A DNA stretch of 64,000 nucleotides from Neospora caninum Liverpool (GCF_000208865.1 NC_018397.1:1240001-1304000), one strand, 5' to 3'; shown: positions 36,090 to 48,705, counted from the first letter of the stretch. Numbers and translations are program-made. The notes: a model not told the origin generated them from the letters alone.

Positions 36090-38856
36090 ATATATGTATT
36101 TATATATATATATATATATGTAAATATATATATTCTTAATACGTGTACATCTCTCTATGTATGGACAGGTGAGGAACTTGTGTGTACATGCTCATGTATA
36201 GAGATGTATAGGGATGTCTTTTTCGTGTTTTTCTTCCCTTCTCTAGCGTCTGTTTTTTGTCTGTCTGGGTACGTGGGTGGATGTGGCCTCTCAGCATTTT
36301 TTGTACGAGTTCGTTTCTCGTTTTTCTCTTGTGTATCTTCAGCAGCACTGTCTCCGGAAGCTTGAGTCGTCCCCGGGCTCTGCGGCTTTCCTTCTTCGTC
36401 TGTTTCGCGAGAGAAGTCTTTCTTTTCCGTCGATCCTCGCACTAGCTCTTGCCTCCGCCTCTCTTTCCTCGTGCGTTTCTGCCTCGCCCGGCTCTCCCCT
36501 AGCTTCTCCCTTTCTGGAGAGCGCAGAAGGCACCGAGGCCTCTTCGCTTTTGTTCGCGATGCGTCATCTCCTTGCTTCAGAAGGTCCGAAGGAACGTCGC
36601 ACGGCGGTGAGACCCCGCATACAGAGGAGGGGAAACGACCACCAACGCAGGCCGAGAGAGAGGGAGACAAAAAAGGCGACAGTTAGGAACAGACAGGCGA
36701 TGATGCAGAGAGGGATGTGTCTCGAGGTTCCACAACCTGCTCGAGGGCCCCAAGAGACAGAGACAGGAGACACGAAGGGGCGAAACAGAATCACCGGCAG
36801 ATGAGACGTTCTAGAAGGGGTTGGCTCCCATACGTATCAAAAAGCAGAGCGTGGGACGGAGGGGAAAGTGACACTGTTTCTCTCTCTCTCTCTCTGCCCG
36901 TGTATATATATATATGTATATGAGAAAATGGTAGGCGGTTGAGAGGAGGGAAAAAGAGAAAGACGGAGACAGAGTGTTTCTGCAGCAGCTCGTGTGTCTT
37001 CGTGTGGTGTGTCTTTCCATGTGGTTTTGTGATCCGACTTCCTGCATGTGCGCGTTTCCGTTTTCGTGCAGGCCGGCGCTACCACGCCGTCGCGTCTCCT
37101 CGCCTCCTGCGTCTCTGCGCCGCCTCGCGAGGGCGCAGCTCTGGCGGACGCTCCACAAGTGGAAGGAAGAGAAAGCGCTGTCATTAAAGGAGAGCAACGC
37201 GCGAGAGAGGGAGATACGGACGACAGCAGAGGCACGGGAGAAGGCGCTTCGTTTCTCCTCTCAAAGACGACGCATGCCATCCAGGACGCCGCACTCGTCG
37301 TAACCGAAGCTGCCTTTGCGCGCCTGGAACAACGCCTCGTCCAGACTGTGCAAGCTGTATGTACTCCGCGTGTGTCCGGACTCACGGAAGGCAGAGAAGC
37401 GGAGGCGACCTCGCCGCGAGGCACGAACGGGGCGAGCGATGGGAAAGAGGGCCGTGAAGAGAGCTCAGAAACTCCAGGCGCAAGCTCATGCAGAAGCAGA
37501 GAGCGAGCAGAGAAACCGGCGACTCCCGCGTCTTTTGTTTCGGGTGCACAGAGCTCTCCTGAGAGGAAACGAGAAGGGAAGGACGATGAACGCGAGCAGG
37601 AGAGAGGAGCGCTTGGGATACGAGGCCGAGGTCGGACAGACGCGCTGGGTCGGACGACAGAGAGGAGACGCGTGAGCTTTGCCCGACGGAAAGGAATGCC
37701 CGCAAGGTCTCTCAAGAGCCTCAGAGCTTCTGTGCGGAAACAAGGCGTGTCTCTTCTCTCCACCATCGATGGCAGCGAGCATGGTGCAACAGACCTCCAC
37801 AGACAGGCTGGCGAAGGCTGGGCTCTGCTGGGAACGAATCAGAGAGGAGAGGAGGCGAACGAAAGAGAAGGGGAAAACGATGGAGACGGCGCGAGAGAAG
37901 AAGAAACTGGAGAGACATCTTGTCTCTCTACGCATGTGTCGCTGTCTTCCTTCTCTTCAGCGCCCCACCCTGGTGCCGACCAGCCCCCCCAGCGGACACC
38001 CTCGGGTGACGCTCGCAGTGTCAGAGCCTCTTCTGCTCTGTCTCTTCCTCTCCCTTCCCCAGACTCAGAGTCGACGAGGAAGGAAAACGTAGACGAGCAA
38101 GAAGAGACAGACGGGCAGAGAGTGGGCGAGAAGGTAGAGGGAAAGGTAGACAAAAAGGTAGAAGAGAAGGAAGAGGGCAGGGAGAAGGCGAGTGAAGAGC
38201 ACCTGCACGCGCAACTATCGTCTTTGAACGACCAAGTGACATGTTTGTCTTCCTCACTATTTGAAATTCGGAGAGAGCAAGCGTTTTCTCGGCAGCTCCT
38301 TGCCTCTCTGTGCGGCTGTCTCGAGCGAGCTCTGGAGGAGCGACAGGAGACAGGGACTGTGCTTTCTGGTTTCCCTTCCCGCCGGGGTCACACGCCTCGG
38401 GTGCCCAAGCGAAGAGGGAGTGACCTGGTCTCCTTTCAGCTAGAGACTTCTGAGACCCAGAGAGAGGTGAACAGCGAAGGCGAGCCGGCGGCGACAAGAA
38501 ACGGAAGAGCGGAAGTCCCTGGAGGAACGACTTGCGTCGTCCCTCGTCGTAGACTCGGAGAAGCAAATGAACACGACAAAGCTAAAGGAGAGGCAGAAAG
38601 AGCAGGAGAAGGAGAGGACGGAGGAGGAGAGAAAGTAGGAGAGCGTCAGGGCGATTCAGGTGTCGCCGGCGCGGAGTGTGAAGAGCGAGGAGAAGGAAAA
38701 CGAGAGGGAGGACGAGAAGACTTGGAATTTTCAGAGGGGAGCGTCGTGCCGGTGTATGCTCTGGATGTTCTTTCTTCGCGATGCGAGAGCGAAGAAGAAC
38801 AAGGCCTTGACGATACGCCAGGGGGCGAAGAAAGACCGAGGCGATTAGGAGTGTGA
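32594..38856 (+). CDS. Split CBM20 starch-binding protein, large
   Basis: Predicted cytosolic polysaccharide-binding protein of 1262 residues. Exons: 32594-32666, 32859-33596, 34324-35516, 37072-38856; phases 1, 1 and 0 agree. CBM20 (starch-binding domain) begins in exon 1 (CYVRFNCHCNQTHIG) and continues in exon 2 with DQVCLLGSTASLGNWSF and VRYKFLICRED. A Ser/acidic insert of about 135 residues follows, and the domain resumes with GEWEAPKRWES, DRVLRVATHALEVFDTFG. The rest is Ser/Pro-rich (exon 3) and highly charged (exon 4), with short helical segments such as AAFARLEQRLVQTVQAV and probable coiled coil in the last third. No phosphatase, dikinase, transferase or hydrolase motif is visible, unlike laforin or glucan water dikinase, which also carry CBM20. 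Coccidia store cytosolic amylopectin granules, so a granule-binding scaffold is inferred. There is no signal peptide. The domain is firm; the role is unknown. Confidence 0.8.
35978..36053. repeat. Palindrome flanking interstitial telomere repeats
   Basis: Within the third CBM20-gene intron, TTAGGG-TTTAGGG-TTTAGG (36014-36033) lies between two perfect 20-base inverted arms: ATTTATCTATTTTTATATAT at 35978-35997 and its exact reverse complement at 36034-36053. (AT)n tracts extend on both sides (about 35957-36120). TTTAGGG is the telomere repeat of T. gondii. Confidence 0.9.
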
Positions 38857-41678
38857 AGAAAAGCAGACAGGGACTGGGGCGCGCGAGAAAGAAAACATCC
38901 AGAAGCGGGAAAACAATGCAGCACGACGGGAGGTGAAAGAAAGGGGGGAACAAAGAGAAGAGAGAATAAAGACGCAAGAGATCCGGGATTTCTTGTGGTT
39001 GTGTATATTGGCGGTTGGAAGTCCCATTTTCCGGTCTTTACGAGAAAGCGCCACTTCCTTACGGTGTCCGTACCTCGTCTGTTCACCAATGGAGTCGTCT
39101 CGCGCTCGTTTTTTTCGGGTGTATCGGCACCTCGAACGTGTGCGGGGCAGAGTCTTGCCGAAGAGACCTCGAGACCGGAAAGTTTCTTGACTTCTTTGGC
39201 TGTTCGTCGCGAATGCATTCCAGAGGTCAGCGGAGCTGAGCTTGCACACACAGAGGGGAAAGCAAACACGAGGAAAAGAGAGAAACCACAATCTGCAGAC
39301 GCGCCTTGCGAAAGTTGGATCCCGGGCTGCTTGGCTGACAGGTCCCTGGAGCGCCCAGGAAGAGATACAGGCTGTTCGTCTCTTTCGGCGTCTGCTATTT
39401 GCAACTTCTTTCAAACTTTTCGGGTCTTCCTTTTTCGGGTTGTGGTTGCCAAGGGCTTTCCAACCAGTTGATCATTTCTCATGGAACACCTTCGAGTTAT
39501 GGAACTCGCGGCCTCCGAGTCGGCATCAGCGAGAAAGTCCAAAGACGCCGCATAGAGCTAGGTCCGTCACGTTTAGACGTTGTACAGAGCTGTGCATCCT
39601 CCTGAGGCTTTACACTTGAGAGCGGCAAGCTCAACAACTCAATTTTATATACAGTTATGTACATGCGTACACCTGAACAGATGCATGCATGCATACGCAC
39701 AAAGATACGCATAGACATATGTATATATTTCTTTATTACTTACGCATGTTTGTATTGATATGAACACGTTTACAGGCACACAGAGACATAGGAAGCACGG
39801 GTACATTTGTATATCTACAAAGTGCATAAATATGTGCATCTATTTGCATTCGTGTGCCTAAATACATTCCTAATATACATGACAGTATGAACTGAGAAAG
39901 CCTCTCGGTTTCTGGATGTCGCACTCCTGCACCAGCTCGGTCAGGGAGAGAGTGAAAGTTCGATGATGAAAAAATCGTTTCCCCCGCACCTCGGGTGCTC
40001 TTCTGTTGTTCCTGTGAGACGAATTCTGGTTTTGGAGGACATGTGTGTCCACTGCACTTCTCGCACTCTTAGGGACCTACACTTTCTCGCGAAGTCGACC
40101 TTTGTGCTTTTCAGCCAAGTGTTGAATCACTGAATGCGACGATGCACTCTCCTGACGGTCTTTTATCGCTTTAAATCTGAGTTGGTGGATGTGTGCAATT
40201 TTGTGTGCAGCGATATCTCTAGGTGCACATAGAGATACCTATAGGTACAGGTAGATGTATTTTTGCATGTGTATCGCTTCACTTTCCCGATGTGCAGACA
40301 GGTATACATCAGGATATCCGCATGTGTGTATCTGTGCACAGGAAATAGATGTATAGTTGAGGTTACAACGGACTGGCAAGTTCTCCTAGTGCAGCATTTA
40401 CGGTTCCTCTGCACAAGGATCGGCATTCATTTTCCCTTCCTTCCCTCTGTTGTGTGAATGTGCGAAGGCGGCTCTCGAGACTGAGGCTCTTCTCTCGGTA
40501 GGTCTCGTCTGGGTCACCGGGGCGACAGCACGAGATCCAGGAAACGAACTGTCTACTTGACTCTACGCAATCCAAGAAACTGTTCCCCTGTGGTGCACCA
40601 CGAAGAGTCGGAGAGTCTTTGGATCCCGTTGTTCTCTTTGGAAACTCGAACTCTGTCAGCAAAGTGGATTTTGGGGGTCACGCCACAGTGGAAGAGCGAA
40701 TGCGAGCTCGCTGGCTGTCCGTACACTGCTGCACACCGCGAGTGTGTGTCGGGGTCTCATCGGACGCTGTCTGTGTTGCGTTTCCTCCGTTTGTTCCTTT
40801 GCACTTGTTCTTTTTCCTGGTGTCTCGTTCGCTCCCTTTACTTCTTCAGACAGCTGCGGCGTCACGTCATCGAGCTCACCGAGCAGAATGCATCGCCGTG
40901 TGTGGTCGGCGCGCGCAAGTCGGCAGGCGGGCGGGCGCTGTCCAGAAGACGACCTCTGCATGCACAGCTCGACCGTTATTGCCGCGAGGTCGTCGGTGAC
41001 CTTCCTCGCCGGACGCTTCCACGAAGAATCACGAGAAGGAAAAACCCTTTTCTTCCGTTTTAACCCACTGAGGGGAACCTCCGTGTGTAGACTCGCAGGT
41101 CACTTCTGGATGAGCACACCCTATTTCAACGGTGAGTTGTACGTACATCGCAACGGCAGGCGCGTCGGCATGTGCAACCGCAAGAAGGGTGTTGATGTCT
41201 CCGTTGTTTTTTCTCCGGACACTTCCCGTCTCGACTTCTTTTCCAAGAGTCTCTCTCCCTGGTCTCCACACATCTTTTCGTCCACTAGTGTTGAACGCGG
41301 TCTTTCCTTCTCCTTCATCGTCTAGAATTCGGGTTGTCGGCGGAGGGATATAGAAGGGAAAAGAGAAAGAAAGAGTCGAGGTGGCTAAAGGGGAGAGAGG
41401 GAGAGGAGAGGCATTTGCCTCGACTGCGCGTTTTCTCGTCGAGAGCAGAAAGACAGGCTGAAACTGCCGTTTCATTTTGTCGCGTTGTCCTGCCGTTCAA
41501 ACCTGTTCTCTGGCGGCCCTCCAACTCCAAGGTGCTCGTGGGTCTGCCGACCTCGCCAAAAGCGAAGCTCCGCGGCACCAAAGGGAAGAACAGAAGGAAG
41601 ACAAAAAGATAAAGAGGAGAAGGAAGATAAAGGAGAGGAAGGGTAACAAGGCAGACAGAGCGACCGCGGGACGGCAAG
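38857..41678. other. Intergenic, possible unassigned small gene
   Basis: Between the CBM20 gene and the C53 gene, both on the plus strand. Most of it shows nothing. Two stretches look exon-like: 40609-40730, where a frame reads through GNSNSVSKVDFGGHATVEER, and a frame opened by a strong acceptor (TTTACTTCTTCAG, ending 40850) reading QLRRHVIELTEQNAS up to a stop at 41061-41063. They match no family I recognise and I could not join them in phase. TGCATGCATGCAT at 39680-39692 and TGTACGTACA at 41138-41147 could be upstream elements of C53. Confidence 0.3.
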
Positions 41679-42879
41679 ATGAATTTCGGCGGAGGCGGAG
41701 TCCAGCCTCAGCTGGATGTTCCGTACCAAAAAGTCGCAGACTGGCTTCTTTGTCGGCGTCAGATTGCAGACAACTGGGCTCAACTGCTGAAAGGTGAGCT
41801 CGCGCGGAGTGGATGTACACCTGACGCTCACCTCTCGAGCAGCATCGCGGGAGGTCTTTAGAACTGACTCACGAGCGCTCTGCATTGTGTCGCACGTGAG
41901 CGAGAACCGAGGCGGCAGGAGAAGAAGAGAGAGACATAATGCCTTTTTTCGTAGTCTCCTTACGTGACCCTCCTCGGACGTGTCCGGCATCCGTTCCTCG
42001 TGTATGTACAGCTGCGCACGCACACGTAGCAGAGGCGGTGACGCAGGGTGTCGGAGACGAGAAGGCGGCTCAGGAGTTTCTGAAGAAAAATAGAGACGAA
42101 CTCCACTACTTGAAAATAAAGGAACTCGTATCAATACTTTCCCAGGTACGGCAAACAGTCTTTCCGTGCTTCCGCCTTTCTGTCACAAAACATCAGATGC
42201 CGTCGTCTGTCGCTTTCCTCCAACAGACCCAGTTGTTCTCTGCCGTCTGAAGCATGGCACTGACCTCACTAGATATCCAACTTCAGTCTTCGCGTGAATA
42301 TGTCCATATATGGGCCTAACATTTATATGTTTATATGTCACTCATGTTCATATATATATATATATATATATATATGCGTACAAGTTTCAACGGCGTTTAC
42401 GGCGTTCTTCGCTGTAGGGAGAGTTTCCCTTTCGTCTTGGAGTTTCTCTCTCCCCGCGTGCAGCGAGTGGCATCTTTCTCTCTGTCTTCTGCTCTCCAAG
42501 TCTCCTTGGCTGATTGCACTTTTGCTTTGGCGGCTCTCTTTTGCAGTCCTCGTCAGCTTCAGTGTCACTTCTCAGCCTCTCTTTCGGGTCCTCTCCGTTT
42601 CGGCGATGGCGGGCTCTGCAGCGTGCCATGGAAAAAGGCAACTTACACATTCTTGACATGAGCAGGTTTGTCGTTAAACCTATACACGTAGAAAACGTCT
42701 CCGCGAATAACTGCATATATATACAATAATTGCATATATATATATATATATATATAGACATATGCATTTTGCCGTGTGTATCATGGGTGAACAGAGAAAG
42801 GCGCGTCCATATCTGTACCAGTTCCTTCTTTCGTCGTTCAATTGATACCCTGCATTCGTGCACATCTCCTCGGACCGAG

Positions 42880-42926
<47 letters not shown>

Positions 42927-45900
42927 AATACATGGATGTAGCGAAACAGAGAACAAATGCACATGCCCGCGTTTGTTTCTCTCTTTTTCGCGCGTGTTTA
43001 TATACATATATATAACAGCTCCTCTATAGGAATATGTTTCCACGCGTGTCTTGCGTGGGAACGTTTGCGAGGAGAGACGCATGTTTGCTGGCAGGCGGGT
43101 TCGCTCCTATTCGCAGTTATATTCAGGCACTTACTCTCTTGTTTTTTTTCTAGATGGCTTAGCCGGCATCTGAACGACAATATCCCTGTCCTCCAGCGGT
43201 CCATCCAGACGAAGCAGAAGCAAGTAAGGTCTTCCTCCCTCGAGCAGATTCGGGTTCACTTCACGCTGATCCGAAAAACACAGACTGTTCATCGTAGCTT
43301 GTCAAAAGTCGCAAACAGCCACTCAGCTCTCGCACTTTTCCGTAACTGCTTGTGTTTTCGCCTCAGATTGCCGACGGAGGCAAGCGGAAGCAGGAGCTGC
43401 AGCGAGCAGCCCAAGAGGCGGAGTGTACGTACACCACGCTGTGCGAGAAGTACGGGATTCGCTCTGCCGCCGAGTCAGGGGCGCCGGAGCCAGGTCGTCT
43501 CGCAGACGTTTTGGAGCAGCAAGTCCTTGTTCACGTCTGCAAACTGTTGCCGGAGCGACTGAATGAAGCAGAGAAACTACTTCGCGCAGAGGGCCCCGCA
43601 ATCGTCGAGGTGTACAGACGCTTCCGGGCGTACCAGCGAGGCGAGGAGAGCGGGCCGCACGCGAGCAGCTCCACGCCTTCGGCTTTGGAGGCAGATGACG
43701 ATTCGTGCCTTCCAATGCTGCGTTTCGTCACGGTCCACGGCAACGCGCCAGCGACTCTGGCACTGAAGCTCGTCGATGCAGAGGATGCAGACAAGCGAGA
43801 GAGAACGCGAGAGGGGGAAACAACTGTGCAAAGCGCCGCGGGAGAGGACCAGAAACGCACCCCCGAAGGTGCGGGTCTCATTGAAATTGAGGCAGAAGGC
43901 GAAGAGGGACACGCAGCTGAAGGAACCGGCGCGAGTTCGGCGGGGGAGTCCCAGATCGAGGCCATCACAGTGGATGGAGACGGCCACCTCGCCGGGGGCG
44001 CAGGGAGCGCCAGTCTGTTCGAATCGCGCATATGCCGGCGAGCGCTCCTCGACGACGTGAACGAGCTCCACGCCTTTCTGTTCCAGCGCCTGGAGGAGTG
44101 CGGCGATGACGGGAGCGGCCGAGGCAAAAAGGGAGGCGGAAAGAAGTCAGGCGGGCCAGGTGCCGGCGTGGCGCACCTCACAAGCTTGCCAGAGAAACTC
44201 GTCATTCCTGCCGGCCAGGTAGGAAACATGGCACGGGCGTTTCTTCAGTCTCATCCATGTCCACATCTGCAAAAACAGAGGCCTGGATATATGTAGATAT
44301 ACGCATGCATGTATGTATCTGAATCGTGTGTACCTCTGTACGTGCAGGTGTGTGTATCTATCATGTATATATGTGTAAGCATTATGTGCCATTATTTCGT
44401 GGAGATGAATCTCGGGCGAAGAGCCGCTGGATGTTTCTTATAACTCACCAGTTTGTCGGAACAGTTTTGCGGTCCGGCTGGCGACGCAGCTATGAACGCA
44501 CACGGGTCCGTGTTTTCCGTTCCATATCATCTCACACGTAAACACAGAAGACTCCCGAATCCCGTATCGCGGGAGGGATACCGCTCAGCTTGCTTGTTAC
44601 GCAGTGTATGTACAGCCCGACACAGGATCGTTCTGGCGCAAGTGGCGTGCACCGCTTTATGGAGTGTACGTACACCGGACTACTTCGCCGACCCTTGCAG
44701 GGTACAGACGCCGCGTCTGTATCCAGAGTGTGCGCGTGGCTGAGGCGTGTTTCTTTGCGTGGATGTACAGCTGGAGGCGTGGCTGAAAACGTGTATGGCT
44801 GTGGAAGATCTCCTCGGCGGTCGGGAGACTTTAGATCTGCTTCAGCTGAAGCAGAGTGAAACGCAGATGAGCAAGTAAGGCATTCCAGGAACGTGCTTTC
44901 GTTTCTATTCAGAAGCAGCAGCGAGAGAAACGGCCCCGTCAACTGCAGACGGAAACAGCAACGGTCGAGAGTCGTTCACGAAGAAACGCAGCTTCCCGTG
45001 CTCCACCCTGGGAATGCGTCGTGGTGGGAAGCGACCGAAAGTGATGTACTCTTTCAAACCCTCGGGGACGCCTCTCCTCAGTTCCGTTTCGGTATCCGTC
45101 TGTTTCAAAAGGGCGCCGTGGGCGCCCAATGGAGATGCAGTCGAATGTGTCTTATCCTTCCCGACAGCCCATTGTGGCTCCCCGCTGTCTCCCCCCCGCT
45201 TCCGTCTTTGTACTGGTTCGGGCTCTGCCTTCACGAGGCAGTGCGACCTCCCGTCCTCTTCTGTGGTAACGAAAGCCCACCTGCGGGTGTCTCGTCATGA
45301 CTGGGAGACTGAAGAGATCTCAAAGTTGACGGCTCCGGGAAGACAGTCGATTCAAAAAGATTTCTCTCTGGAGCCCCATGATTAGGCGAGGCAGCGGTTC
45401 CTGTTTCTTTCTTTTCAGAATCGTTTCCCAATTCGCCTTGACGCGGCGCAACGTGCGGAAGTCTCTCAATGCGGCAGGGCAGTTGGAAAGACGGATGGCA
45501 GACCTGCAAGACGAGGTACGTTCCTTTCGTTGGTCTCAGTGGTTGGCGATAGAGCCGTAACACAATGATATTTACACAGTGCGCGTCTTCTTGTCGCGCC
45601 ACGAGTGCCCACCTGTGTTGAGCTTTCCCCATCTCTCTCGTCCTCGAAGTTGAAAGAGAAAAGCTTGCATGGGACCACCCTTTCGATCGTCGCGTCAATG
45701 TCCGTGGCGAAGTCGGCGTGCCTGTCTCTGTGCGGCCGTGGCTTCCTCTTCCTTCTCTCTCTGTGTGACGGAGGCGACAAGGGAGAGATGAGCGTCAGGT
45801 GTGAAACGTCTTTTCCTCTCTCGAGCATGAAGAGTCCTCTGATCGGCAAAGAAGAGCTCCGGCCGGTTCCAACCCTTTCCTGTCGCCAGGCCTCAATCGC

Positions 45901-46278
45901 GACAAGCCCGCGTCCCTCGCACAAGCGCGGCTGGTTCATCTTTCCGGATTTTTCAGTTTCTCTTTTTCGTTTTCTTCTCGGCGGAGCAGCCAAGGACGAC
46001 AGCGATCCCCCTCGCTGTGGTCGAGTGCTGCTAGCAGGTTTAGTTTAATCGTGCATGCGCGCCAAGCGCCCCGTTTCTTCGCCTCCTCTGTACCTTCTCT
46101 CGTTGTCTGGGTCTTGTCTCCTGTCTCGCACTGGCAGATCAAAGACGAGCAAAGCAAGTTGAATGCGCTGAAGGCAGAGGCTCGAGAGCTCCGGACGGCC
46201 CTCGAGGCAGCCTTGGGCGCCGTCGTGAAGGGCGCAAAAGTGACTCTCGTGGGCATCCAGCCGGACAAACTCGCGTAG
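41679..46278 (+). CDS. CDK5RAP3: CDK5RAP3/C53 homologue
   Basis: Homologue of CDK5RAP3 (C53, LZAP), the cytosolic partner of the UFL1-DDRGK1 UFM1 ligase at the ER that links ribosome UFMylation to autophagy. Exons: 41679-41793, 42012-42145, 42547-42665, 43154-43223, 43367-44218, 44771-44874, 45419-45515, 46138-46278. Every phase agrees, giving 543 residues (human 506). Landmarks in family order: VADWLLCRRQIADNW near the start; FRRWRALQRAMEKGNLHILD; NDNIPVLQRSIQTKQKQ; LCEKYGIRS; the hallmark LPMLRFVTVHGN; a low-complexity acidic linker; FESRICRRALLDDVNELHAF; a C-terminal coiled coil; and the final GAKVTLVGIQPDKLA. The linker corresponds to the region with the IDWG motifs that bind UFM1 and ATG8 in animals and plants, but here it has no Trp, Phe or Tyr. 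Identification is very secure; retention of UFM1-linked function is not. Confidence 0.93.
42350..42375. repeat. (AT)n microsatellite in intron 2
   Basis: Pure AT tract in the C53-gene intron 42146-42546. Confidence 0.9.
42880..42923. repeat. (AT)n microsatellite in intron 3
   Basis: About 22 TA dinucleotides, the longest tract in the window, in the C53-gene intron 42666-43153. A shorter tract lies at 42733-42756 in the same intron. Confidence 0.9.
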
Positions 46279-48705
46279 CCAAAATGCACTTCGCAGAATG
46301 AAGCGATTCTTCACGTGGCGAAGGTGCGGTTGTACCTCTCAAGTGCACCTGTCCTGTCTCTCCGCCCTCGTCCCTCTTCTCTCTCCTGTTTCCTGTCTCT
46401 TCTGCCTACGTCGTCGTCCGCCTCTCCCCTCCTGTGGGTCCTCCACTGTCTGTTGTGTGTTTTCCTCTGATTCTCTCGGTCTTTTCTTTTTCTTGTCCTC
46501 TCAATCGCACTCGCCGGCGCCGAAACCTGCCGTCTCGTTTTTCCACGCGCGCGCGATTGTGCCACCGTCGTTCCTCTCCCGTCACTGTCTCGTCTGTCCC
46601 TGGCCATCTCCTCCGCTTCTCTGCAGCTCAATTCTGCGAGTTGTACAGGGGATGGGCGTGGAATGGTCGTCTCTCCGCCTCTTCCCCTTTTTTTTCTGTC
46701 TCTTCTGCGCCAGCGTTTACTGCCTCTTTGGGTCCGTTTTGTTGTCCGACCTGTCCTGCCACCAGAGAGGGCTCTCTCAGGCGACTTTTGCCGGCTGCGG
46801 GAAGTGGCCCAACGTCTTCCCGCGTTTGTTTCAGTCCCGGTTTTGTCCGTGGAGGCTCCTCTCTCCGGAGCACAGCCACAGCGAAGTCTCTGCGATTCTC
46901 CCCGATACCGTAACGTCCACGAGAAAAACAGAGAACAGACTAGGTGTCTGCGGGAGCGGGTCCTCGCCTCGAACCCATTTAGTGAGGAAACTGGAACGGG
47001 CGACGCCCGAGCGGCTGCGGCTCTCGACTGACTGCCTCGGTTCTCAGATCCGAGTTTAGTTCCGCTGTTCCCCGTCGCGGGGCACTCGCGCAGGCTTCGC
47101 CACCAGCTCGTAACACCTCCCGAATCTCGAAAAAACTTTCTAGCGCACTGCCTCGTGAAAAAGTAATGCTAGAGAGCACCCATTTCCCCGCCAGCCACGC
47201 ACGACTCTGCATCTCTATTGTGGACGGAAAGTCGGCAGCTTAAGAACATGGTCCCTACATATCGGCGCACGCGTGTATACACACCCGCGAGTTCTGTGTA
47301 AAACCGGTGCGCCTCTGCATCGACATCTAGCGCTGTACAGACCTGTATCCATTACCGCACTCGAAGGAACGCAGAAAGGCAGTTTCGGCAACGCACCAAC
47401 GGAGATGCCGCACTACGGTACGGTCTGGGCGCAGATCTGAGCAGGGTGCGGTGGAAACTGCGTTAAGTATACCTCTGGAGATTGTGTATTACCTGCTGAA
47501 TGTCAAACGCTCAAAGTATGTGAGTTCGGTAGTGGTCTAGACTGGACGGTCTACCCTCCATTATAAGTATTCGTTTGGTGCTAAATCCAGACGCAAAGGA
47601 TGGGCTACTCAGTCACCGGTGGTGTCCTGAAAGTGTGGACTGTGCGGGAGCGAGGTTCACCAAAAACCCGCGTTTTTCGAAAGCCCCCGGACAACTCGCG
47701 AGAAGGGCCGTGTTTCGTGCGAACACACACCCTAGACGTTTGGCGCGGCGGCATCGCGCCCGTTATCCGTCCAAAGACGAATTGGACACACAACCTACCG
47801 AGTCTCACACCCACACGTTTCGTAACCCACGACGGCATGCACACGTTCCACACAAGAACATGCCAAGAAGTTGGATGGCCAAACGTACGGGGTCGCCGCG
47901 GCGGGTATATCTCGTCGCTCCCCGGCGCGCGACGGCAGATGCGTCCCTGACGGCAAATATAGCACTTTCCTCGGCCCGCACGTGTCCCTTTCTGCAGACC
48001 GGCGCGTCACTCACGCCTGCTCTTTTTTTCCACTTGACAAAACAGAACTCCGTTGGCCCTGAAGGCGCCTGACCTCTGTGCATACACTCCCAGAAAACGT
48101 TCATGTGCGTCAGCCGTCCACTCGTGCGCGAAAGACCCCACAAGGGTGCAAATCCGCCGTTCCTCTCCACCCGCACCCCCGCCCCCCCCTCCATTTCGAA
48201 CCCTGGGGAGGATCCATCGTGGTACTTGTCGGCCTTCCGGAGGGCCGAAATTCCCGCGCGCGGCACTGGAGCTCCGCGGCGCTCCGCGGCAAAGTGAACA
48301 CTCCCCGGCAGACAGTCTCCTTGCGGACTGATTTGGACTGCGGAGGTGGGAGATACGCTCTCTGTGCCCGCAACTCGTCGCCAGGAACGGAACGTCTACA
48401 AGCGCTCTCGTCCCCCTCGAAAACGGCCCGTGTGTTCGATTCCAGCGTGGAAAGGAACGCATCATGGAAGTGAGTTTACCGAACGAGAGAGACCACGACC
48501 AATACGGGACACGGGGAAATCCCAGTTTGGTACTCTCAGAATAGGCGGCGTCTGAGGCCTCGAAGCCTCGGAAGAGGCTAGCTTGTTTTTGCGCGGGAGA
48601 GAGCTGTGGAGTTCCCCCGGAAAGAAGGCGACGTGTGCACGTCCACAGCACTTGCTTCGCCCGCCGCGATCCGCCACCGGAAAGAGCTGCCGCTCGCCCG
48701 ACGCT
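46279..48705. other. Convergent intergenic region
   Basis: The 3' ends of the C53 gene (+) and the uridine phosphorylase gene (-) face each other here. It should hold two 3' UTRs. The left part (46300-46900) is pyrimidine-rich on the plus strand. No credible coding frame, RNA gene or mobile element was seen. Confidence 0.5.

Noticed and set aside
46298..47059. 253-codon plus-strand frame after C53
   Set aside because: Pyrimidine-rich sequence just past the C53 stop, most likely its 3' UTR; no domain.
47260..48600. Possible nuclear copy of mitochondrial DNA
   Set aside because: The stretch is unremarkable and GC-balanced; I saw no cob or cox reading frame in it.
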